Position numbers and translations under genes: made by a program. The notes beneath the pieces are model-generated. The model had not been told where the DNA came from. It worked only from the letters and a program-made list of their open reading frames with translations, and searched no databases. Of a stretch of 64,000 nucleotides of DNA, positions 55,863 through 64,000 are shown one piece after another. The first letter of the stretch is position 1. Each line of letters begins with the position of its first letter. The stretch is from Toxotes chatareus (lineage: Eukaryota; Chordata; Actinopteri; Toxotidae): contig JAFBJY010001324.1 of NCBI GenBank assembly GCA_016801885.1, forward strand, positions 62,001 to 126,000. The letters are read 5' to 3'.

Positions 55863-56362
55863 GTTACAATCCAATATCATAATACAGAGAGGGAATATAT
55901 ACTTGATTAAAATGAGCAGTGAAAGAGCGCAGACGAAGTCACATCAATTCACTGAACTCCTCCTTTCACAGTCACAGAATAATGATCACATTACTATAGA
56001 AACTTCTGGATAAATGATGGAATAGTTTGTCATTTTCTCCGACCACAAAGAAAATGTGTTTTTCTTTGAATCTTGAAAATCGTTAAAACGAGTTTTTGAG
56101 AGAAAAAAGGCAAAATGACAGAAGAAATTTTCTCCTCTCTCTTCAAAAACTTTCAAGAGTCATCATGAAGAAATAAAGTACATCATTGTGTTTAATAGTG
56201 AACTGGAAACACAGAGCCTGTAAATGACAGAGTCAAACTGGCTCTTATGGTGTAATTGTGGTCATAATAATAAAATTCTACAGCTGCTGCAGTGAGAAGT
56301 TTTCCTTCATCCTTCTTTTCAAGATGTGAAGATGATTTTGTCAGTTCCATAAACACCTCACG

Positions 56363-56388
56363 GACACACACACACACACACACACACT
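56363..56388. repeat. (CA)n microsatellite
   Basis: Thirteen CA units in duplication copy 2; not present at the matching place in copy 1. Confidence 0.9.
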
Positions 56389-57389
56389 GTGTGATGCTGC
56401 TCTGACATAACAAACTATAACTACTTGCAGAACAAAGTGTGTGTGTGCATTAAAATAAGGGTTAGTCGACACATTAAGGTCTCATCTATCTGCACAAACA
56501 AATCTCTCTTGTGTTCTATTCATCCAGGCAGCTAATAATATTCACAGTCTCATAGAAAACAAACAGAAACATAATGTATCACACAAGCTGCTCCACATAG
56601 ACCTAGCATAGCATTTGGAGCAGGCACACAATTAAATTCCTCAAAGTTAAATTTAGGAGACATTTTTCAAGAGAACTTCTCAGAACCTTTTCAGTCTATG
56701 AACCTTTAAACATATCAGCTCTCTCACACTGACTGAGGCTGAATTCTGAACAGATACAAGGTTTGGAGCTTAGTGACCATCATCAAAAGACAAGGAAACA
56801 GAAGAAAGAAAACATTTCAAAAAATGAATGTACCATTTCCTCATATGAAATAGTTTCTCTGCTTAATCATTAAGATCCTTCAACAACTAGGACTTAATAC
56901 AGTCCTGTAGATGAGCTGCATGGAGCAGAAAACAAGAATCAGAGTTGAGAGTCTAAAGTGGCAGAGTATCTTCAAATGTTTGTCTTTTAGTACAGAATGT
57001 CCTCTCTGTGTTTCCATCTCTCCACCACAGCTTTGCAAGGAAACATTAGGTGTAGAAACACAAAGAGGAGAATTTTGGACTAAAAATAGCTGGAAGATAG
57101 AAACTTGATCTACTCAGACTGTTGAAGCCTCATGTTTGCTTCTTTTCAACTCTGAAGTCAACTTTTCCACAGGACAGGGACTGTGGATTTTATGCTCCAT
57201 CATTTCCATTAGAATTTCTTTAGAAAGGATCTTGTTGCAGACAGTACAGACTTCCTAGAAATCCTTTCCTTTCACACAAACTACAGTGCATCACACCAAA
57301 ACAAAGTTAAGAAGCTGAGCAACCATGAGAATATCTCACAGTCATGATTACTTGTTCTAATTTCACAAACATATCATTTGGACAAAACA

Positions 57390-57644
57390 TTAAAAAAAAT
57401 TAACTTCTAGACACTGACATGAACTACTAACATGTACTGACTTACTGAAAACCTTGGAGCTGATCTGGACTTTCCTGTAGTTTCCTCTTGTCCTTGTAAC
57501 AGCAGTAGCTCCTCCCTTCCGTGTCAATAATTGTGCAGAAATATCTGAGTGCTTCTTTCTTCCTAAATCATGAGCAAGTCCTGTCCAGTCCAACTGTCTC
57601 TGCTCCTGTTTGACTTCTGAACTTGTCTCTGGCTGTGTGTCCAC
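57390..57644 (-). other. Recurrent ~80-codon open frame, copy 2
   Basis: MDTQPETSSEVKQEQRQLDW ... KVQISSKVFSKSVH. Differs from copy 1 by a few residues only. Function unknown; see 18362-18604. Confidence 0.35.
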
Positions 57645-57710
57645 TTACTGCAGCCTGTGACATCAGGCTGTAGAATGTTGATACATCAAAGGCATCAAAG
57701 GACAAACACG

Positions 57711-58293
57711 ATTTGATTTTAAACATGGAGTGGCTCCTCCCTTCATGGTGTTTGTTTTAGTGTGTGAAAATGCAGAGTTTGGTCAGAGGAGAGAATGTGA
57801 GAGGAAATGGTTCAGGTCAGGGACTGTTGAGAATGTATTTGAATAAGTGAAAGTTACAGGTAGGTGGTTATCTTGTGTAAAGATGAAGTGTCTGTGTGAG
57901 TGAATTTACATGTAGAGGTGTGTATTTTATCTGGCAAATATTCAAACAGCATAGACAATAGGTTGGCTGAGTTGTGTTAGGAGTGCGTCCACATGTTTGT
58001 AGACAGAGCAGAAACTCTTTTAATCACATATTTTTATGCACAAAGCATCAATGTACAATGTGACTTTTTTTTTTTTCTCAGGGCTGCATTGTTAAGGTAG
58101 GTTAAAGTTAAGTCAGGCAGTCTTTGGTATGTGAGAGTATGAGTGAGTTTCACCATATGTGGTTTATGAAAGAAATATGTTGTTTCCCATTAATGTTAAG
58201 TGGATGAGTATGACAACCTGTATTACAGAGTATGTATCAATAAAAGTCATATGCTTGGTTGTAGACAGAGAAAAAATATACCAAGCGTCCATT
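57711..58293. other. No gene recognised
   Basis: Unique sequence after the end of duplication copy 2; T run near 58065. Confidence 0.5.
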
Positions 58294-58295
58294 TA

Positions 58296-58518
58296 CTGTC
58301 AAGCCCGAAATTATTCGGTAATTTTGACTTAAACTTACTTTTATTCAACCAGCAAGTGTTTTCTTGATTGGAAGTGACACAGACGTCTCCCAGAATATAA
58401 TAAGACGATGTACAAGAGGCATCATTGTGGAAAAAAATATTTCTCAGCTTTGATTTACATTTAAAAGTAACTTTAAGTCAAAATTTGCCAGGGTTATGAA
58501 TAATTTCGGGCTTGACTG
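58296..58518. mobile_element. Tc1/mariner-type MITE, 223 bp
   Basis: Inverted ends CTGTCAAGCCCGAAATTATT and complement CAGTCAAGCCCGAAATTATT, with a second inverted motif inside (TTTTGACTTAAA). TA dinucleotides flank it at 58294-58295 and 58519-58520, as expected for Tc1/mariner. No coding. Confidence 0.82.
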
Positions 58519-58520
58519 TA

Positions 58521-59440
58521 GTACATAAAGCATAAAATTAGTATGTTTGGAATAACTAGTGATAACTAGAATAAATAGTAATAATGTATGATAACATGGA
58601 GTGCATGGTCATAAAGAACATATGGCATCACCTTGGCTTTGAACTCACAGTCTTTGACTTTCTACTCATTCTTGCAACCTGTTGAGCTCTTGCCCTTTCT
58701 GCTTCACAGGGCAGTTTGTGCTCATATTGTTAGGTTTGAGTTAAGTCAGAGTGTTTTTAGAGGACCCAGAAGCAGACCACAGGCTGATGGCAGGGAAAAA
58801 GGTAGATTTAATGAGGATAAACACAAAGCGAGTCCAAAAACTTTCAGCTGATTCTGTGAAACTTTAATTAGTAGCTGTGCAGACAGTGTCTTGTGTGTGG
58901 GTGTATTGTCATTTGATCAAGAAGTGATATAAATGTGAACTGATGCAGCTCAGTGATGTCAGCAAGTATGTCTGGAGTTTTGTTTTAGCCAGGCACCTTT
59001 GATAGGGACAGTTCAGCCAGGTGTGTCTGTTATCTGTCAGGCCTTTTCAGTGTGTAGTTGAGCTGAAATGAAAGTAATCCAGATGGTTGCTTTGTGTGGA
59101 TGGACTGAGAGCTGTAAAAGAGGTGATATGCATCTGATTCTGTTTAACTCAGGGATGTGATCCAAGATGTCAGCAATGTTGTTGTAAGGCAGGGAATGCT
59201 GAAATCATTCTCATAATCAGTAAAATAATTCAGGAATTCAGGAAATTCAAAGTTCACCCACTGGGAATTTCGGAGAAGGGGCAGAAGAAAGTGAGTGGAA
59301 TGATGATTGGCTGATGCAGTTTGTGCTCTCACCTGTGGGCGGGGCTTTTACGATGGCGTATAAATGCCTTTGTATGGTAGCATGTCGGCAATTCATTTTC
59401 AGCAATCTCCTGAGATCTTGGACCATTAGTGTTTGAGAGA
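58521..59440. other. No gene recognised
   Basis: Mixed unique sequence. Short frames such as 58633-58851 have no recognisable content. Confidence 0.5.
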
Positions 59441-59533
59441 AGGTCAACATAAGTACCAGCATGTGTGTGTGTGTGTTTGTCCTTTGATGCCTTTGATGTT
59501 TCCATCTCTGCTCATGTTGATGGTGTGAAGTGT

Positions 59534-59560
59534 TATCTATCTATCTATCTATCTATTTGC

Positions 59561-59611
<51 letters not shown>

Positions 59612-59640
59612 TGAGAGAGAAAAAGAGAGAGAGAGAGTGT
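59534..59640. repeat. Compound microsatellite (TATC)n-(GT)n-(GA)n
   Basis: Five TATC units at about 59534-59556, about 14 GT units at 59565-59592, then GA-rich repeats to 59637. It marks the edge of the inverted duplicate that follows. Confidence 0.93.
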
Positions 59641-61205
59641 TTGTCCTTTGATGCCTTTGATGTATCAACATTCTACAGTCTGATGTCACAGGCTGCAGTA
59701 AGTGGACACACAGCCAGAGACAAGTTCAGAAGTCAAACAGGAGCAGAAACAGTTGGACTGGACAGGACTTGCTTATGATTTAGGAAGAAAGAAGCACTCA
59801 GATATTTCTGCACAATTATTGACAAGGAAGGGAGGAGCTACTGCTGTTACAAGGACAAGAGGAAACTACAGGAAAGTCCAGATCAGCTCCAAGGTTTTCA
59901 GTAAGTCAGTACATGTTAGTAGTTCATGTCAGTGTTTAGTTTAGAAGTAAATTTTTTGAAATGTTTTTTCCAAATGATATGTTTGTGAAATTGGAACGAA
60001 AAGTAATCATACCCATAAGCCCAGTGGTTTGATTGTGTGCTTATCATTCATGGACAATATTGAGGTTTTTTTTAATGCTGATCATGACTGTGAGATATTC
60101 TCATGGTTGCTCAACTTCTTTGTTTTGGTGTGATGCTCTGTAGTTTGTGTTAAAGGAAAGGATTTCTAGGAAGTCTGTACTGTCTGCAACAAGATCCTTT
60201 CTAAAGAAATTCTAATGGAAATGATGGAGCATAAAATCCACAGTCCCTGTCCTGTGGAAAAGTTGACTTCCAGAGTTGAAAAGAAGCAAACATGAGGCTT
60301 CAACAGTCTGAGTAGATCAAGTTTCTATCTTCCAGGTATTTTTAGTCCAAAATTCCCTCTTTGTGTTTCTACACCTAATGTTTCCTTGCAAAGCTGTGGT
60401 GGAGAGATGGAAACACAGAGAGGAAATTCTGCACTAAAAGACAAACATTTGAAGATTCCCACTTGATTCTGTTTAACAATGCTGATGAATTTTGGAATTA
60501 CTATTTGCACAGAAATAGGACTGTGGATTTTGTGGCCTATCATTTCCACAGAAACTGTTTAAAGAAGGGATCTCCTGGCAGCCAGTATGGACAGCAGGAA
60601 GAATTAGATCAAACACCAGTGCTTTGAATGTGGAAATGGGAATGTGAGTATATCTTTAAGTGATTTGGGTTTTTATGCCTTTATTATGGACAGTAGAGAT
60701 GACAGGAAATCAGGTGGAGGCAGAGGCATCAATGTTTCCAGTGGAAACTGAATTAGGGATGTTGTGGTAGATGTTCAGAAGCTTAAGGTTGTTACAGAGG
60801 TGCCCTGAAAAGTAGCATATTATGGGCTTTTTCCATTAGCACATAAGCTGTGATGGCATGCATTTCCATTACAGCCTCACAGGAGTTTGCAGGGTAGCTG
60901 TGCCAAATTGCACTGTGTTGGTCCTGCTTGGTAGCAGAGCTGACCATTGCCAACCTACGACATTCTCCTCCCTTTAACTGTGTCTGCAGTTGCTACACTC
61001 CTGTGTGTCTATGCTGTAGACTAGAGAGAAAACTCTATTCTTAATTCTCTCTGTTTTCAGCTCTCAAGACTTTTGCAGCTTCTGCCTGAACCTCTGTGAT
61101 CTGGGGTTTACTTTCACTCCTCTGTTCCAGTTTGGACTTTCAGATATCAGCCTTATTTCACTGTTTACTGATCATTTTCAGCCACATCACAGCTGTTATG
61201 TTAGT
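59641..61205. repeat. Segmental duplication block, copy 3 (inverted, partial)
   Basis: Reverse-complement match to 17400-18660: the 80-codon frame (59702-59944), the segment at 60300-60600 matching 17720-17990, and 61020-61205 matching 17400-17600. Some internal parts differ (60660-61010 is not shared; near 60946 it resembles the complement of 20180-20220). Confidence 0.75.
59702..59944 (+). other. Recurrent ~80-codon open frame, copy 3
   Basis: MDTQPETSSEVKQEQKQLDW then TGLAYDLGRKKHSDISAQLL. Open, like copies 1 and 2. The DNA ahead of it (GATGTCACAGGCTGCAG) looks like a splice acceptor and the end (TTTTCA then GTAAGTCAG) like a donor, so an internal exon is conceivable. Confidence 0.35.
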
Positions 61206-64000
61206 ACTAATACCTTCCCAGTTTAGTATAGTATAACTCTTCTAAATAGTTTTTCCAATCTCCCACAGTCCCTTGAAGTGTCTCCCAGCCTCTAACATCA
61301 GCACTGTTTATGATGTTTAGCTCCAGATGCTCAGTGTCTACAGCTGCATATATAAACCCAGAGGTCACTTGTTGGTTTTAATTGTTGGGTGGTGAAGTCG
61401 GCCTTGCTGCTCTGTTCTCTTCTTGACTGGCTTTTTGAGGAGAAAACAAAGATATTTGTGCAGCATCGCTGTTTCATCTAATATCTGTGAGAGCAGCAGT
61501 TCTGAAATTAATAACTTCAGGTGGTTTTGTTTCTGTGCCTGCACCTTCCCTCTGTCTGACCACCAGAGACTAGAGGACAGCCAGATTTTCACAGTGAATT
61601 CAGATGTGGAAGGTTAAAAAATGTTTACAATGTTTTTTTATTTTTAAACCAGTCTTCATCTTGGCTTTACCAGGTAAAGGATAAAGGTAGAGAAAAACAC
61701 AGATTAGCTGTCACACAAACACATTTCAGTGGTGTCTCAAATACATCAATAAATAATAAATCAACTCATCAGCCTCTTTATGTGAGATTGTCTCAGTTTT
61801 GTACTTTTGTTCCAGAATATTTGATTTCTTTATTTCTTGTCAGTGTTGGTGGCTCTCAGGCTCTCAGAGTCACTGGTTGGATCACAGCCACACAAAGCTG
61901 TGATAACTGCATCAGTCAGCAGATACTCCCTTTATTGCCATTTAATGACCTTGGGGAAAACAAATGATTCTAACTGTAAAACTATAAATGGAGAAACACA
62001 TGGCATAGTGTAAAATACAAAATGTTATTGTATGTTTTTTGTTTTTTTGTCATTTAGCTGCTGACAGTTTTTTCCAGCTTCTCTCTAATGACTCATGTAT
62101 TCCCCTCACAGATTCCCTTACCTGAGGCAGGTGTGTAAATTGTATTGACTCATCTTGATATTTACCAAAGCTAGTTGGTTGACTGCCTTGCTTTAGGGCT
62201 CAGCCACAGACCACTCTATAAATTCTCAGCAAAATGAAGGATTTCAAGAAAGGTGAGCCAACTCCAGTACTAGAGTTAATGCCCAGTGCTGGAGGTGCTA
62301 GTCCTCTCCTCAGTTCACTTTGCTGTAGGCTTGCTGACTATGTGACTCAGTCATTGTTCTGTAGCTCTGGCCTTATCTGTGTAGTCATGTTGTACAGTCT
62401 GGTCACTGCTCAGATGGACTGAATCTGTGTTTAATATCACAACATTGACCTCAGCTTCTCAGCTTTGTGTCCGTTCATTCTTCCAGTCTGAATTCAGATG
62501 AGACCAGAGACCCTCTGTCAGTGGACTGTGTCAGAGATTAACTTTCTCTCTACCAATGCGTTATGAGTTCCCATTCCCATGAGGTCTTCACTGCACAGCG
62601 GGAGACAGAAACAAGCCGAACCCCTCTTGACTTGTTCTCCCCAGGCTTCACCATTCGTCTCCATATGTGTGTGTGTCTGAACACACAAAACACACATTCA
62701 CACTCTCTTCCAAGGCCTTAGCAATGTTAGGTTTATGTGGTTTAAGTGTGTTAAAGCAGTAAAACTATGTGATGTTGAAAATGTACCAGCAATCAGTGAC
62801 TTAATTCCCAATGCAGATTTATATGACTGTTGAAAAACCCAGTTTAAACAGCTTTGTTATTCTGAGCTTTATAAATATGAGTTAGACTGCAGCACCAATA
62901 GAAACTGCCTTTTATCTGCCTGTGTAACAGAGACCTCAGTAAACAGAGGAGTTACTGAAACTCAGATCATCCACAGCTTTGTCAGATCTATAAGAAAAAC
63001 AGGACTTTGGCTGTTTGACACTAACTTTGAGTTCAAGGGAAAAGTAGGATTATTTAGATCAGTATCATTTTTTAATTTGTCCTCAGAAGAGTTGATCCAC
63101 AAAGCATCTGTACACGTCCTCCAAAGAAGGACTGAGGTCTGAGGAAGACAGACAGTCCGTCTGCATCATCATCTGTTCACTTGTTTAGGCAACAGACGAA
63201 TTTAACACTGTCCTTATCTTCAGTTAGGGCCCTTTGTGGAGGCTGAGTGATGAGTCTGTACTATAAATGACAGCTGGGACAGTAGCCGGCATCATTAAAG
63301 GAAACTGGAAGATTCCATCACTCAACATGTGCCTCAGGCAGACTTGATAATGAGCTCACAACAAATCTCAGCTGAGGTCTCACTGTTCTGCCAATTTACT
63401 TCTGCAGATGAGACCAAACCTTAGAGCTCAAACTGGATCTCTGAGCACAGACGTGTTAAAATATATTCACTGCATCAATAAGGAAAACATTTACAGTGAC
63501 ACTGAGGCAATTCATCTGACAGGATTCAGTCAAACATTGAGTTGATAGGAGATCAGAAAACTAAAAATACAAGCTAAAAAACTGTGAGCTGGTTAACTGC
63601 TGAAAATGATACACTGATAGAAATGAGTCATGACACTGAATGTAGTATTAGAGCAGTTGTGGATGTGACTGCTGTTGGTGTTGGTCTTTGGAGTAGGATC
63701 ACTGTCCTACTTTTTCAGAGTGAAAACAATTCAACACAAAGGTGTTGAACATTTAACAGTATGTCTAAGTGCTGTGTGAAGGCGACTGGATTTGCTGGAG
63801 GTTCTTGAAGACGTTTCTCCTCTCATGAGAATCTTCAGTTGTTCAGCAGTGTTCAATCATTTTCCAACATTTTCCAATCCATTTATTTTCCTTCAAAAAC
63901 TAAAGGAAAATAAATAACAATTATATTGAGCTTCCTCTGTTTGTAGAGAACTAGACGTCTGTTAGGAAGACTTTATGTGCTTAATGTGGACTTTAATGAT
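61206..64000. other. No gene recognised
   Basis: Mostly unique, AT-rich sequence. A stereotyped dispersed-repeat string (GAGGTTCTTGAAGACGTTTC) lies near 63797. Open frames (61423-61617, 62234-62422) are short and show no known motif. Confidence 0.5.

Larger units (their letters stand above)
53458..57710. repeat. Segmental duplication block, copy 2 (direct)
   Basis: Direct-orientation match to 13735-18690. It carries about 0.55 kb (near 54050-54610) missing from copy 1, lacks segments present there at 14461-15040 and 16010-17850, and contains a private hAT insertion at 55007-55862. No confident gene. Confidence 0.8.

Noticed and set aside
1..64000. CRISPR arrays, bacterial operons, tRNA or rRNA genes
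   Set aside because: Direct repeats are microsatellites, exon arrays or transposon ends; the only tRNA-like sequence belongs to SINEs; gene structure is spliced and vertebrate.

Overview
The window is vertebrate, almost certainly a teleost (probably percomorph) fish. The evidence is spliced NLR genes of the fish-expanded NLRC3-like type (fish-specific FISNA segment plus NACHT), chromodomain-bearing Ty3/gypsy elements, BED-finger hAT transposons, Tc1 elements, L2/CR1-group LINEs, tRNA-derived SINEs and dense CA/GT microsatellites. There is no prokaryotic-style gene organisation.

The backbone is a divergent (head-to-head) pair of NLR genes. The left copy is on the minus strand: a 5' leader exon near 11951-12010, coding exons from 10305 down to 6998, and LRR exons at 6528-6704 and 4916-5089. 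The right copy is on the plus strand: leader exon ending at 32849, coding exons 36584-40835, LRR exons at 41175, 43970, 47228 and 48059, and a decayed B30.2/SPRY-like exon at 49284-49805. Exon sizes and phases match between copies (141, 79 and 229 bp, a large NACHT exon, 174-177 bp LRR exons). Each copy has its own lesion. The left has a 1-nt deletion near 7228 that ends the frame after about 700 codons, before the LRRs. The right has one extra T in its last N-terminal repeat exon, giving a stop at 37821-37823. The right copy has four tandem 231-232 bp exon+intron units encoding an N-terminal peptide repeat where the left copy has none of these extra units.

The ~21 kb between the two leader exons is a transposon graveyard plus duplicated blocks: a Tc1 truncated before its third catalytic residue (12600-13703); a ~5 kb block (13735-18690) that recurs in direct orientation at 53458-57710 and partly inverted at 59641-61205; a structurally complete Ty3/gypsy chromovirus (22391-27823) with 5-bp target duplications and paired LTRs; a fragment of a multi-exon fish gene (28189-29090); and a SINE with 14-bp target duplications. 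The gypsy element carries a primer-binding site perfectly complementary to the predicted start of its own transcript, the hallmark of Tf1-type self-priming. A second, badly decayed relative occupies 1-3740.

Introns of the right NLR have taken up nested hAT elements (33639-36497) and two LINEs (41527-43601 and 44539-46979). Paralogous introns and duplicated blocks in the same window serve as empty sites that pin several of these insertions. The last ~2.8 kb (61206-64000) shows nothing I can assign. Nothing here is clearly a new system. The most informative signals are the NLR pair with its variable N-terminal exon array, the interferon-response-like leader exon, and the self-priming retrotransposon.
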